Shown here: positions 1 to 12,479 of the stretch, piece by piece | Layout: each line of letters opens with the position of its first letter | Position numbering within the stretch: the first letter of the stretch is position 1 | NCBI GenBank assembly: GCA_951217055.1 | Contig: OX578281.1 | Coordinates: 28,754,101 to 28,818,100, forward strand | Source: Gerris lacustris | Taxonomy: Eukaryota > Arthropoda > Insecta > Hemiptera > Gerridae | Length of the DNA: 64,000 bases | Direction of reading: 5' to 3' | Translations under genes and position numbers: made by a program | The notes under the pieces: model-generated | Database searches by the model: none | What the model saw: the letters and a program-made list of their open reading frames with translations, nothing else | Told to the model about the DNA's origin: nothing

Positions 1-27
1 TCCTCATATATATGTGTGTGTGCGTCA

Positions 28-690
28 GCAATAGTATACCGTGTTTGCACACTGCAATAAGCTACACAATTTGTGTGAGTGAGAGACACCAAGGGGTGTG
101 CCACACTTAGCACGGCACATAAGAACTGTTCCAACATCAGACATTATGTCTATAAGGTGTTAGCTCGGCATTATGCCATGTCCTGCATCATTTTGTCGCG
201 TCCGATTCATCAAGGGCCCGACAATGCCCACCCAACTCTGGGTTTATACCAGATCGAGAAGATCAGATATAGGGCTTATCAGAGATGAGCAAGCTCTCAT
301 ATGGCCATACTTGCTTGTAGATCAGCAATATTATACCCTGTTGGCACACTGCAATATGCTATCACTCACACAAATTGTGTAGCTTATTGCAGTGTGCAAA
401 CACGGTATAATATTGCTGAGCTGTTTGCCAGCCAAGCAAGTATGGCCGTATGAGAGCACGCTTGTCTCGGATAAGCCCTATATCTGATCTTTTCGATCTG
501 GTATAAACCCAGAGTTGGGTGGGCATCGTCGAGCCCCTGATGAGTTGGATGTGATGAAACGATGCAGGACATGGCGTAATGCCGAGCCAACATCTTATAG
601 ACGTAATGTCTGATGTTGGAACAGTTCCTATGTGCCATGCTAAGCGTGGCACATCCCTTGGTGTCTCTCACTCATACAAATTGTACAATA
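28..690. repeat. Fold-back pair of ~300-bp repeats
   Basis: The block at 28-368 reappears in reverse complement at about 366-690: the text around 64-104 matches the reverse complement of 650-690, and 325-418 reads as a hairpin centre. A related segment occurs in direct orientation at both ends of the left arm (28-93 and 324-368), like a short terminal direct repeat. The arms have diverged. Both contain open frames that carry no recognisable domain. It is probably a miniature or fold-back transposon; the family is not recognised. Confidence 0.7.
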
Positions 691-1009
691 TATGTGTGTG
701 TAAAAGATTGAGGTAGAGAGGTTGGTTGTGTGTGAGGTGGTTCTGATGAGTTGAGTGACTGATGTTTGTTTCTTGCAGACAAAGTTCGTTTGACGAAAAC
801 CGTAGAAGGAGAAAACATCCTAAAAATGCCAAGTATGTTAAATTTACTTCTTTAATAAATAATAATAATAATAACAATAGTCACTTGCATGAAACTCTTC
901 ATTTCTTACTAACTATATTCAAAACTTTGTCCTTCAAAATAAAAAGTGAGTTTTGCTCTGACTGGACTTGTTTCCTCAAGGTCCTCTGTACTGTCCAGCA
1001 CAACTCTTC

Positions 1010-1763
1010 CTCCTCTGTCAATGAATGAATGAATGACCTTTTTAGTGTTCAATAATATTAATAATACAATTATAATAATTATATTATAAATATGATAAAT
1101 ATTTCTTATTATAGATAATATTAGCTGAGGTTTTATTTGTTAACTATTATATAGTTAACAAATAAACTGTTACTCTATACCATTTACTATAATTTAGCAT
1201 TATTATCAGGCAATGTTAACTTAACTTAGACTGATCCGCTTACCAAACAAAACCAAACGGAAATTAACCTAATGTCGTGACCATCAGTACTACAAAACAA
1301 TTTCTGTTTTGCAGAAGTCAGGCATATATCCTCCCCTAGTGGGGGGTGAGTACTGGTAGATACTGCCTGATGGTTGCGTGTCTTACTGGTAGATACTTGC
1401 CTGATGAATGAATGACCTTTTTAGTGTTCAATAATATTAATAATACAATTATAATAATTATATTATAAATATGATAAATATTTCTTATTATAGATAATAT
1501 TAGCTGAGGTTTTATTTGTTAACTATTATATAGTTAACAAATAAACTGTTACTCTATACCATTTACTATAATTTAGCATTATTATCAGGCAATGTTAACT
1601 TAACTTAGACTGATCCGCTTACCAAACAAAACCAAACGGAAATTAACCTAATGTCGTGACCATCAGTACTACAAAACAATTTCTGTTTTGCAGAAGTCAG
1701 GCATATATCCTCCCCTAGTGGGGGGTGAGTACTGGTAGATACTGCCTGATGGTTGCGTGTCTT
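1010..1763. repeat. 379-bp tandem duplication
   Basis: Two nearly identical copies lie head to tail, offset by 379 bases (for example position 1032 against 1411), so the duplication is recent. Each copy carries a palindrome (first copy 1131-1165, arms TTTATTTGTTAACTA and its complement) and a short GC-rich segment with the sequence cccctagtggggg. No coding potential. Confidence 0.9.
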
Positions 1764-3590
1764 CCTACTTAGTGGAATATGAGTACTGGTTCTGTGTGGC
1801 AGTACCTCCTGATTGTTGTGTGTCAGAATGTTTTTAGTTGGTCTGAGGATTGAGTTTGTTGAATCTTAATGTATAAATTAAATCAAGTTAAGGTGAGTTT
1901 TTCACTTAGCCACACTTAAATCTAAATTTACACTCGGGGTCCGTTGAAACGACCAAGATTTAGTCAAACTATAAATATTGTACAGAATTAATCCTATTGA
2001 CTAACTTACTAACCAATGGTACATTACAGTGTGGCACACAGAAAATGGAGTTTTTTGAATTTGCAGTTCTCGATTATTTTTCAAATTAAAATAAAAATTA
2101 TATATCTTATAAGCGAATTCCATGCCATTTCATTTTTCTTTTTTTTCTCTACACATTTTCGAGGGTACAAAAAAAAACTTAACTTTTTTCAGTGGGAAAA
2201 AAATAATCGGACACAGGGTCTCGGAACTTTTCCTTACCAAATATTAAGTTGAATTAATAAATTGAATTATATTGCAAAAGTTGTAGTTGTTGCCAATTTC
2301 AGCTCTAGGGGTGAAATAGTTCTGAAATTATTTAATGTTAAAGAAGTTCAAAAGTTGATATTTTAGGGTAGCTCAACTACGTGTTAGGCCTTATTTTTGT
2401 ACCAAGTTTCAACTCTCTAGCTTAAAAGCTGTGGGAGTTGTGCAGGACACAGACATACACACACACACTACCAGATAAATATCCAGCTGAAACTGCACTC
2501 CATTCTCCACTCTATTGTCTTAAAAATACCCAAAACGGATATTACCTTTGATATGTGTGTTTGGGATTTTTGGGGTGAAAACAATATTTTTCCTTTAAAG
2601 ATAAGGAAAATTTAAAAATGTATGTAATTTGCTGATAACATATTATTGCAAATTGTCTGTTTGCTGTGGGCCACCCTGTAGTTCACTTTATGCATATTCT
2701 TTAGCTGATCCCTTATTTGTATATTTTTTCTTCTCTATTAGTCTAAGTCTAAAGGTATGTAGAGATGCTATAGACTAATTGAGAAGAAAAAAAAACATAT
2801 TTCTGTTTTTATTCTTGTTTACCAAACTATGTTGTTATTTTTTACAGAAAAATGTTGCTTTTATTTGGTTCCATGTCCTATTATCTGTTGATTTCTATTA
2901 TTAATAAATTTTATTATTTATTTTTTATGTACAGTGCTTAGCTTTTTATACTTTTGGACCTTGGGTGATTACTTAGGTCTATTGTAAAATGTCTGTTGTG
3001 TTTTTGTAAGGCAATGCATGGAAATATACATTTCCTATCACAATGTGAAGCAACTCTGCAGAAATGTCTTACAATACATCAAAAACAAAAGATTTGGATA
3101 CAAAAAATGTATTATTATTACATTAAATATTATATTTAAAGGCTAATATCTTCTTTGAAAAAATGGCTTAGTAATAGTGAATAGTTAGTTAGGGAGGAGG
3201 GGGGGGGGGGGGGGGGTTGACTAGATCTCTACAAGATTTCTAAGGAAGGGTACATTGTATCAGAAGCCACTGTTAATCTACTTTAATCGGACCGTTTGCT
3301 TTTTATTATTTTGTATTATAAATATTAAGACTTTGCGGGAGATCAGCATGATAAAGGAAAGAGCCTGAAGCAGCCTTGAGGTTGGTTGCTAGGGTTGTGG
3401 GTTGTTATACATTGTTGTTTCAGGGTAACAGTAAATGAGTTGTTTACAGAGTATGTTGAGGCACGTTGCATCGTCCTGCAACAATGTGCCATTTAAGTAC
3501 TATACTTTTTTTACAATCAGTATTAACTTTTTACGCACGGGCAAATCTACAAAATGTGAAGCGGAGCCAATTAGAGCACCACATTTTGAA
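1764..3590. other. No gene recognised; AT-rich DNA with poly-G run
   Basis: No supported exon or ORF. The stretch around 2290-2460 reads like degraded transposon DNA. An 18-base G run is at 3199-3216. Confidence 0.5.
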
Positions 3591-3596
3591 TTCGAA

Positions 3597-3695
3597 AAAG
3601 TCGGGGCAACTAGGTAAATAAAAATGTCACTGACCCTAGTGGCACTATTTTTTTTCCTCATATAGGTTGGCCAATCTGAGTGTCAAAAGTTAATA
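3597..3695 (-). mobile_element. Divergent copy of the 156-bp TA-flanked miniature element
   Basis: The interior matches the reverse complement of the element at 11583-11738: the shared segment gttggccaatctgagtgtc is at about 3665, followed by aaaag, with similar text around 3600. The terminal inverted repeats are lost. Confidence 0.5.
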
Positions 3696-3699
3696 TTAA

Positions 3700-5050
3700 T
3701 TGTAAAAAGAGTGAAATACTAACACTTCTTAATATACATAATTGAAGAAGGGCAAGTTGACTAGAATTAGTGTGTTAACTGTTAGTGCGAGATGACTTCC
3801 TCATTGCCCGTCAAGTTAATAAATTATGTCTTGCTATTAAATATGCCCGACTTGGACTGCTGAGCAAAACTAGTAGGTCCACATGTGTACTTTGCTTATT
3901 AGATGTTTTTGCGTATCTTATTTAATTTTCCCCCTGTCTCATGGAGCCAAAACTGCCAAACACATGTCAAATAAATTTGATAAATGTATTCAGAAAAATT
4001 CTATCTAAAAGCTAAATCAAGAGTGCTAAAAAAAACTATGGAAAAACTGTATGGTGAGATAATGGCGCCCAAAGACGGAGAATGAGGACCGTCATCGTGA
4101 ATATAAATGCGTGGGTGTATGTTGCACTCAGTTTTTCCGAACCTAATTTTAATATAAATACAAGATGCAAGGCAGTAAACTGATTGAAATTGCTTTCAAG
4201 TATTCTATTGTAAATTTTAAAATTTACCTACCAATGACGACCCATTAACAAATGGGTTGCTTCCATGTGTGTTTTCCATTTTATTTATTTTGGATAAGTG
4301 ATCCTCTGTTACAGTTATTTGTAATGTCAGTATTGACAGTGTAAAGAACTCGTCTATCTTCTAGTTGAGTTCTTCTTAAGTGCAGCAGCTTAAAAAGCTT
4401 GTACTCTGTAGCCACAGCAGATCCAACAGAGCTACACTTGTCTTAGAATTCATTTTTGGCAGTGTGGGAAAATGAAGGGTAAGCTGAAGATTTTGTTATT
4501 TGACCTGCTAGACGACAAAAGCTCAAGCTGGTCATTGGATCCCCACCTCAGTTTTTTTATTTTTGTCAAAAATGAATTCTAATGGCAAATTTACTTTAGT
4601 TAGAGCAGTTTGTTCAATGTGGAACTCACACATATATTGTTTGGATCTTGGGAAATAATGATTTTATTTGTTTTGCTTTTCCTGCAGTCAGCCACCTCTT
4701 TGCTTTCTTTTCTCTCTTCTGATTAAAAGGCAGTAGGCAAGTGCTCACACTCTACTTCACCTGCCAAGCCAAAACCATCACTTAATTTGTTTAAGTGGTA
4801 ATTATTGTCTTTTATTGTGTGGTGCAAAATTATTTTTACTCAATCCACATGTGGATCAAATACATTTTTTTTGTATAATTTAGTGTCTAGTGTTTTGAAT
4901 GAAGAGAAGAAAAAAAGCTGGAGTTGCTTATCTATAATATTGTCTGTACTATCTATTATTCTTGTGTTTAATTGTATTTTTGTGAAATATCTCTGTGTAG
5001 AGTAGTTGTGTGTTGTTGCACGTGTGTGTGTTAGCTCTTCTCTATTTCTA
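3700..5050. other. No gene recognised
   Basis: AT-rich DNA with only short spurious frames. No repeat, RNA gene or exon with a convincing boundary was identified. Confidence 0.4.
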
Positions 5051-5118
5051 TCTGGTGACGGTTTCTTGAACTATTTAGCACATTGCGGGTTTGTCTGTCG
5101 TTTGGTTTGTGTTTTCAG

Positions 5119-5277
5119 TCGCGGCGAGAGTCGCAGATCGCCGGGCTATAATGACCCATCAATTAATTATTCTGTTGACAGTGTTGCAACATCGCGGCCC
5201 CAACGTCACGCTAGATTCAGTTTCTGCTACATCGAGAACTTCTCAGACGACGAGAGTTAAGAAGAGAACTTCAGGCG
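5119..5277 (+). other. Candidate plus-strand exon (unassigned)
   Basis: A locally GC- and CpG-rich segment is bounded by a good acceptor (gtttgtgttttcag ending at 5118) and a good donor (gcga then gtgagt). Two frames are open through it; one contains an ATG at about 5150 and its stop would be removed by splicing at the donor. No protein family is recognised. It could be the first or an internal exon of a plus-strand gene, or the 5' part of a transposon. Confidence 0.25.
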
Positions 5278-5488
5278 AGTGAGTAACCACCAGACTCAGT
5301 CACTTGTGACTTGGTCACTTCTTTCCACAAAGGCTACTCACTTACCCGATAACTAATAACTATTACCATTTTTTTTTTTTTTTTTTTTTTTTTTCTTTTT
5401 ATATTGTCAAACTTTTTCTCACTCGGTCGTCCAATTTATATTTTACAAATGTTATTTTTATATTTAAACATAAAAAAGAGGGAGTAGT

Positions 5489-5631
5489 ACTCCTTCTATA
5501 AAAAGTACCTCCTTCTATAAAAAATACTCCTTCTATAAAAAGTACCTCCTTCTATAAAAAATACTCCTTCTATAAAAAGTACCTCCTTCTATAAAAAATA
5601 CTCCTTCTATAAAAAGTACCCCTTCCATAAA
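5489..5631. repeat. 18/19-bp higher-order minisatellite
   Basis: About eight units of (c)ctccttctataaaaa alternate in two forms, an 18-base unit ending in gt and a 19-base unit ending in at, giving a 37-base higher-order period. The last unit is degenerate. Confidence 0.9.
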
Positions 5632-5639
5632 GAAAAGAG

Positions 5640-6725
5640 GGTTGGGAGAGTTAAGTTGAAAGGTGTAATTTGTCAGTAGAACGGTTTGAAGATAATGTTA
5701 TAAAATGGAAGGATTGACAAGAGAAGGTTAAAACTGGTTGGGAAATGAGAGACCAGACTTACTTGTTGTTGTAGACACCGTACTGAATAATCACTCTTAA
5801 TTCATATGCCTCTGTATTAAAAAAAAATGTACCATGACAATATACTCAAAAAGTTTACCATCCGAGTTTTATTTTTTTAATAATATGCAATCTTATTATT
5901 TTTTTTATTGATTATTTTTGTTGGAGAACCTGATCTGGCTCACTGAGATTCTCAAACGCAATTATAATTTTTTATTTCAAATGCCTCGACCTAGTTTTCA
6001 CATTTCTATTAATTAAAATTAATAAATAAAATAATAGTACTTGCAAGTGCCTGTGAGCTGGGAACCATTGATTTCTAAGCACCAAGTAATGTTGTCCTGA
6101 AGTGCACTTATAAATCGTTTACGAGAATAGCGGCTCTTTTAGTGATAACCATGTTTCTTACTTTATTGATAAGTAGTCACATTGCTCCTCTACGTAAGGG
6201 AATCGAATGCTCCTTGTAATGTACAAGTAGTAACTTCGCTTGTGCTTTCATAGTCGACAATACTTGATTAGCTTTGTCACTCTGTGTGCTGTGTTGTCAA
6301 ACCAAACTTTTGAAAATACATCTCATCTGTTGACTTCATGAAGAGTCGGATAACTCATATCTTTGTAAATCTTCATTCTAAAATCAAAGAAAATTCTATT
6401 ATATCCGTGTAAATGTAGCTGCATTTTAAATCGGTTAAAGGATCGAATAGACCTGGATGTTTGATGCATATGCCCGTGTATATGGATTGCGGCTGAACCC
6501 ATGTAAACGATTATAATATGGTATGTTTGTTGCAGGTATGAAGGTGCAGGATGGAGCTGCCGTCCTACCCGGTTGTTTGGTATTAGTTCACTGTGTTGTT
6601 TCCGTTCCCTTATTTTAGACTTGATAATAGCCTTTGTCCTTCACTTGACTGTAGTTTCAACTAATGGTTTATTCTCTGTGAGGTAGGACGTACAACTCAA
6701 TGTTTGGGTTGTTTTCAAACCTAGA
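5640..6725. other. No gene recognised
   Basis: AT-rich sequence. A chance acceptor-like site near 6537 is followed by stops in the frames inspected. Nothing else is supported. Confidence 0.35.
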
Positions 6726-6729
6726 AGGC

Positions 6730-6884
6730 ACTTCTTTAGATTGTTACTCCCCTTATATAAACAGAAGTGTAATATTCCTTTGTCCCAAAGTACATCGGAC
6801 TAAATATCCCTTTGTCTTGATAGTTATTTAGTCCAAGTAATTTCCATTCTAAACAAACATAGGGGAGAAACAATCTAAAGAAGT
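6730..6884. mobile_element. Short MITE with ~23-bp terminal inverted repeats
   Basis: The left end reads acttctttagattgttactc followed by ccc; the right end is its reverse complement with one or two changes. The body is about 110 bp and non-coding. The same ends recur in a cluster at 13750-14160. The class is not assigned. Confidence 0.75.
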
Positions 6885-6889
6885 ACCAC

Positions 6890-8860
6890 TTATAAATTAT
6901 ACAGATAAATGTACATGTTGTGGAGGAGTGTGGGGGACCTCTGCAGGTACATCTCGATCCTTTCCTATTAGTCACTCGTCTATTTATCTTTTTTCATTAA
7001 AGAAGGCCTTAAATTACTCGTTACATTCCGCATCCTCAGAAGGATACTTTCCTAACTTCAGTTTTAGTAATTTTGAGATAATTGCACTTTAAAGATTAAA
7101 CTTTTGTACCCTTAAACACATTTTCCATATTAAAAAAAAAAGTTACTGCTTTATTCCATTGAGCAGCACATCAAGATCTACTAAAATCAATCATATCTAA
7201 AAATAGTCTTTCAATTAGTGTGGCACATAGCTTCCTTACATCTTATTGCGGATACTTTAATGATGTTATGCTTTTACAACCCATTATTGTCTAATTTACG
7301 TAATTTTTCCCCTCTTTTCTTTTTAAATATGTCAAAATTGTTTTTGGTTTTTTACATGAATCAAAGTATCAATTTAGCAAAATTTAATGAGCACAGATGG
7401 TTCCATTAATAGGGGACCGCCTGAGGGCTACATTCGACAAGCCATTCAAATTTCTTAAAATTCAGTTGAGTGCGTTTAAAGATATAGGTGTAAAAACACA
7501 CATGGGGAAGAAAAACAAATAGACGCAGAAGGTAGAAATTAATGAGACTGACAGTGTATTTATGACCTACCACTAACAATTTCTTTAAAATCGGACTAAT
7601 AGTTTTTAAAATTGTTGATTAAGATGTTGACACACAAGACCAAAAATGTACACTGATGTCTGAAACAGATTTCTGTCTTGGAATTTTTTATTCAAAAACA
7701 TAAAAAAAAAATTGTTCTTCAGAACTTAAATGTAGATGCTTCCATTTACCTTGGTAAGCTCAGAAGCAATTTAATTTTTTGAAGTTGCGACCTATCTTTC
7801 TGAGGGTTTGACATTATGTAACGGCGGTTGTTCCCTTCGTGACAATGAGCACAACATCGCTGGATGTTGCTGGCATGTCTTGCTTTATCTTACTAACTAA
7901 CCCACTACTACAAACTAGATATTTTAAATATGCCATTTAAAATAAGGATTTTAACTACAGATTTTACTTTTAACTAGAAATATTTTTATGTATATGCTAT
8001 TAAATTGGATTGCTGAGCCTTGTGGTTGTAAAGTAGAGGTTTGTAACTCGTATTGATACTGCTTTGTACTGTTCTCTATACAATATCTATGTGGGATGTC
8101 TCATTACTTGTTTAGTCGGTCAATGTGAGAATAATCCCTGCTCTGTCGGGATTTGCACAATCTCACGTGGTGGACTCCTCCAGAAGATATACATTTATCT
8201 AAAAGTCACTGGTTTTTACTGATGAGTTATACCTCTCCTGTACTGAATAAATCAGAAATTAAATTGGGTCTGTAAAAGAAATGTTTTAATTTTGTATTAA
8301 GTGGAGAAGGAACTGGAATTATTGATTAAATGATAATCGCTATTGAACTTCTAGTAACTGGTCATACAAACACCTTAAAACACAGTTTTTTTTTTATTAT
8401 TTATTTCATTTTATTCCTTTGATTTTTTTTTTTTTTTACATTTTTGTTTACGTCCAGGCGTTTTTAATTTGTAATATATTTGTATCTAAGAGACTGTAAA
8501 ATGTATTTTATAATTATATTTATTATACATAAATACTATTGAATTGGATTTTTTCTTATCCTTGTTGCATGTCTTAAGAGAAACCAAAATAGGCTGGGTT
8601 ACATTGTTATTGTTATAGGTCTGGTTATTTTTACTTGTAGCTGCCTTGTTACTTGGACAGATAGAGGCTTGGTTACTTGTAGTTGTAGCTACCTGGTTAC
8701 TAGTACTTGTAGCTGGCTGGTTACTTGTAGCAGCCTAGCTTCTGTACAACCAACAAAGCTAATAGTGCTCAAATTCTTAATTAACACTGGGTACAGAGGA
8801 AAGTTGTCGAGATAAATCCTTTTTGTGGTTTTATGGAAATGCGATGGTAGGGGTTGGTTA
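6890..8860. other. No gene recognised
   Basis: AT-rich intergenic DNA. A short stretch at 8630-8730 repeats ctggttacttgtagc-like text four to five times. No exon is supported. Confidence 0.4.
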
Positions 8861-9035
8861 ATTGGTTAATGATCCCCTAAATAAATTGAATACATAGAGA
8901 GCAACAATCCTATGGCCCAGTACATGATTTGAAGGCCCGGCAAATATTTAAAATCAGCAACATGTTGCCACTTTCTTGGCCTCCCAGTTCAAACACTATT
9001 TCTTTCTTGCCCATAAAAAAAAATTCTTAATTTAA

Positions 9036-9160
9036 ATCAAATTATTATTATTAACTACGGGAAACAGACAGTGAAAAATACACTCCTGTGCCGGGATTTG
9101 AACCACGGGCCTCTATATATAATAATTATAATTTGATTTAAATTAAAAATTTAACTTTCC
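9036..9160. mobile_element. Deletion derivative of the tRNA-like palindrome
   Basis: The left arm, containing the box B-like sequence gggatttgaacc in reverse, is intact and matches the 46131-46318 element. Of the right arm only the outermost 25 or so bases remain. It is inserted in repeat copy A; copy B lacks it. Confidence 0.75.
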
Positions 9161-9259
9161 GTGGTATGAAAACTACCAAAAACTTAAAAAAAGGAAAAAA
9201 AAATCCTAAAAATACTCCAAATATAAATTGTCACTTTGTATCAAGGATGTAGAAGAGCA

Positions 9260-9735
9260 CAGGAGGTAGTTCTGTTTTCTCGAATTCTTAAAGAAATAAA
9301 AATGCCCCTTAAATTCCTTCGGTTATATTAAACCGCAATACACGTATATCTCTCAAAACCATTTTCTATCCGGAATATAGCAAGATGCAGGAGGTAGTTC
9401 GATTTTCACGAATTCTTAAAGAAAAAAAAAATCCCCTTAAATTGCATTTGTTATATTAAACCCGCAACACACGTGTATCTCTTAAAACCATTTTGTATCC
9501 GGAATATAGCAAGATTCAGGAGGTAGTTCGATTTTCACGAATTCTTAAAGAAAAAAAAATCCCCTTAAATTGCATTTGTTATATTAAACCCGCAACACAC
9601 GTGTATCTCTTAAAACCATTTTGTATCCGGAATATAGCAAGATGCAGGAGGTAGTTCGATTTTCACGAATTCAAAAAAAATCCTCAAATTTCCTTGACTA
9701 TATTAAACCAGCAATACACGTATCACAAGACAAAA
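9260..9735. repeat. 128-bp tandem repeat
   Basis: The segment caggaggtagttc starts at 9260, 9388, 9517 and 9645, spacings of 128, 129 and 128. Each unit contains ttttcacgaattc and atccggaatatagcaagatg. The following segment (9735-9850) is the same unit inverted. Confidence 0.9.
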
Positions 9736-10846
9736 AATCGTTATAATCGAACTAACTCCTGCACCTTGCTATATTCCGGATACAAATGGTTTTGAGAGAT
9801 GCACGTGTATTGCGGGTTTAATATAACCGAGGACATTTAAGGGGCATATATATTTGTATATTATTTTTTATAAACTCACTAAGGAATTAAAAGTATCACA
9901 TTTGTCCAATAGGATCACTTAACTGCTTACCTCGTGATGACGTCACTGTACTACTGTACCCTTGACATTCCGCTCTTTACCGTCTCCTCCATCAGAAAGT
10001 AAACAGTAAAAATCCTTCAATGGGGGGAAGGTTGTAAATTATGGTTGTTGAGTAAATAACCTAAGAAGTACAAGATACAAGACCCATTTTAACAGGAAAC
10101 GTATGTATTATTGAATTATTATGAGCTACTTAGTAGTGCTGTTGGATAATAATGATCCCCTTAATAAATTGAATACATAGAGAGCAACAATCCTATGGCC
10201 CAGTACATGATATGAAGGCCCGGCAAATATTTAAAATCAGCTACATGTAACCCCATTCTTGGCATCCCAGTTAAAACACTATTTCTTCCTTGCCCATAAA
10301 TAAATTTCCTAACAATACTCCAAATATAAATTGTCACTTTGTATCAAGAATGTAGAAGAGCACAGGAGGTAGTTCTGTTTTCACGAATTCTTAAAGGAAA
10401 AAAATGCCCCTTAAATTCCCTTTGTTATATTAAACCCGTAATACACGTGTTTCTCTCAAAACCATTTTGTATCCGGAATATAGCTAGATGCAGGAGGTAG
10501 TTCGGTTTTCACGAATTCTTAAAAAAATACTTCAAATTTCCTTGACTATAATTAAAAGGTGCTTTTTAAGAATTTGTGAAAATCGAACTACCTCCTGCAT
10601 ATTGCTATATTTAAACTGTTATTGAGAGAAGCACGTGTATTGCGGGTTTAATATAACCGAGGAAATTTAAGAGGCATAAATATATATATTTTTTAAAGAA
10701 TTTGTTGTGAATTAGCTTAAATCGCAAATTGTAATTATGTCCAACTCACTAAGGAACTAAAAGTATCACATTTGTCCGCTAGGATCACTTAACTGCTTAC
10801 CTCGTGATGACGTCACTGTACTACTGTACCCTTGACATTCCGCTCC

Positions 10847-11573
10847 CAGGGGTGGATCCACGGGGGGGGGGGGAGAGGGAAATTTCTCCTCCCAAAATAC
10901 AACAAAATGATGAAAAAATGTCTTCAATAAGTTGAAAATACAGCTGATGAAAGCTGTGAACACTTGTAATAAAATATAAGTTACTTGTACCACCTCAATG
11001 TAAATAAAATAAGGCTAAACATTTCTCAATTTTTTATTTTTTATACCTATTTGAAACAAATATGTATGTAATATAATTATTTTGCTAATGAATGACTATT
11101 GTTTATGGAGCAATAGTCCACTTGATATTAACATTTAAAACTGGGATTCCCACTTTCATGTTTATGTGGGATGCAAACATTAATCTTTTTTGTACTATAA
11201 TTTTTTGTTTGTTTATTTGCATACTTTAATGGTTGTTTGTTTATATACTTAGTTGAGAGTGTAAACCACTAGTTTTAATTGCTGCATAGGACGTTGTGAA
11301 GGTATTTTATAATGAATCAGGAAGAATTAATAGCATAGTATAGCGTTACAGGTAAGAAATAAAAAAATTTAGTCTGAAAACCGATTTAGTTAATAAATGT
11401 TTCATAAATTCTGGAGAAATAATTTTAATTAAACTTTGATTGTTTTTTTTTATGCTGAAATGCTTTAAAAAGGCCTAAAATTCACCATTTTGAACCTAAT
11501 TTTCTAAAATTTTCCAGACCCCCCCCCCCCCCCCTGGTTCACCCCCTAAATTCGATTGCTGGATCTGCCCCTG
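10847..11573. mobile_element. Non-autonomous hAT element (727 bp)
   Basis: Terminal inverted repeats are caggggtggatcca and tggatctgcccctg. The flanking octamers tccgctcc (10839-10846) and tccgctct (11574-11581) form an 8-bp target duplication with one mismatch, diagnostic of hAT. Paralogue A preserves the empty site at about 9970 (ccgctctttacc). Long G and C runs lie just inside the two ends. No transposase ORF. Confidence 0.88.
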
Positions 11574-11582
11574 TCCGCTCTA

Positions 11583-11738
11583 CAGTAAGATTTACTAAAG
11601 TTTTGACTTTTGACACTCAGATTGGCCAACCTAAATGATAAAAAAAGAAATGCCACTCGGCCTGTAGGAGGGGTGGGGCCGGTTACATTTTTGTTTGCCT
11701 AGTTGGCCCGACCGTCAAAACTTTAGTAAATCTTACTG
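11583..11738. mobile_element. 156-bp miniature element with TA target duplication
   Basis: The ends cagtaagatttactaaag and its exact complement form inverted repeats of about 25 bp, extending to gttttgac. TA dinucleotides flank both sides, as for Tc1/mariner-type miniature elements. It abuts the hAT target duplication. Confidence 0.85.
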
Positions 11739-12067
11739 TACACCGTCTCCTCCATCAGGAAGTAAACAAAATATCTTACTACCTCCTATGCTTTGCTATA
11801 TTCCGGATCCAATGTGAAACTTTTTGCCGTACCAGATACAGCTATTCCGGTTTAATATAACCGAGGAAATTTAAGGGATTTTTTTAATTTTAAGAATTCG
11901 TGAAAACCGAACTACCTCGTGTCACACACAAGATAAGACTTGCGTCCCTCTGGGAGGGGTGTAAAGTACCCCTAGAAGTTAGTTCGTTGGGTTGCGGCCG
12001 CTTTCCGGGGGTTAATGAGCGATCGAGTTAAGGGAAGAGCCCCCTAGTTATTATTTATTATTATAAT

Positions 12068-12470
12068 CTAGACTAGCTGGATACCCATGCTTATCAGCGG
12101 AGTGTGTTACAGGGGAGGTATATTTAATTTTTATTATTAAAAATTAATAAATAATTATTTTTCGTATTGAAATATTTATAACTTCAGTTCTAATACTCTG
12201 ATTAATTTTAAAACTTCACCAAATAAGCCGTAATTCTTAATAACACATTTTTCCGAAAAATCACTTATGAATACCATTTTTTTAATGTTTGAAATAATAG
12301 GGATATACGGAGCCCTGGGTACCAAAATTTTATTTTCGAAATCTCAAGTAAATAGAGACCTTTCCCTTGTTTATAATGCCAAGTGTGCAAATCTTCATAA
12401 AACTGTAGATTTGTACATAAGACATACCCACCAACATACAGACACTCTCCTTTGTATTATATAGATAAAT
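12068..12470 (+). mobile_element. Degraded interspersed repeat with actagctg head
   Basis: Begins gactagctggatacccatg and ends in a segment rich in cataca/acata text followed by tattatatagat. The same style of head occurs at 24239 and, inverted, at 44944-44980. This resembles the 3' tails of non-LTR elements common in insects; the assignment is an inference from general appearance. Confidence 0.4.
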
Positions 12471-12479
12471 CTTATCATA

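Larger units (their letters stand above)
8866..10010. mobile_element. Composite repeat, copy A
   Basis: The left flank (aatgatcccc... from 8866) and right flank (about 9880-10010, containing cgtgatgacgtcactgtac) are repeated at 10147-10310 and 10740-11775. The core consists of ~128-bp units in tandem, followed by one inverted unit at about 9735-9850. An unrelated miniature palindrome sits at 9036-9160. Non-coding. Borders are approximate. Confidence 0.75.
10147..11930. mobile_element. Composite repeat, copy B, disrupted by two insertions
   Basis: Homologous to copy A over both flanks, with fewer core units. The right flank is split by a hAT element (10847-11573) and immediately after it by a TA-flanked miniature element (11583-11738). 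It continues at 11740-11775 and ends in another inverted core unit at about 11777-11922. Confidence 0.75.

Noticed and set aside
762..1028. Possible 3'-terminal exon on the plus strand after a good tttcttgcag acceptor
   Set aside because: Two frames are open for a short distance, but neither shows a family, and the longer one runs into a poly-Asn repeat and the duplication. Not enough to call an exon.
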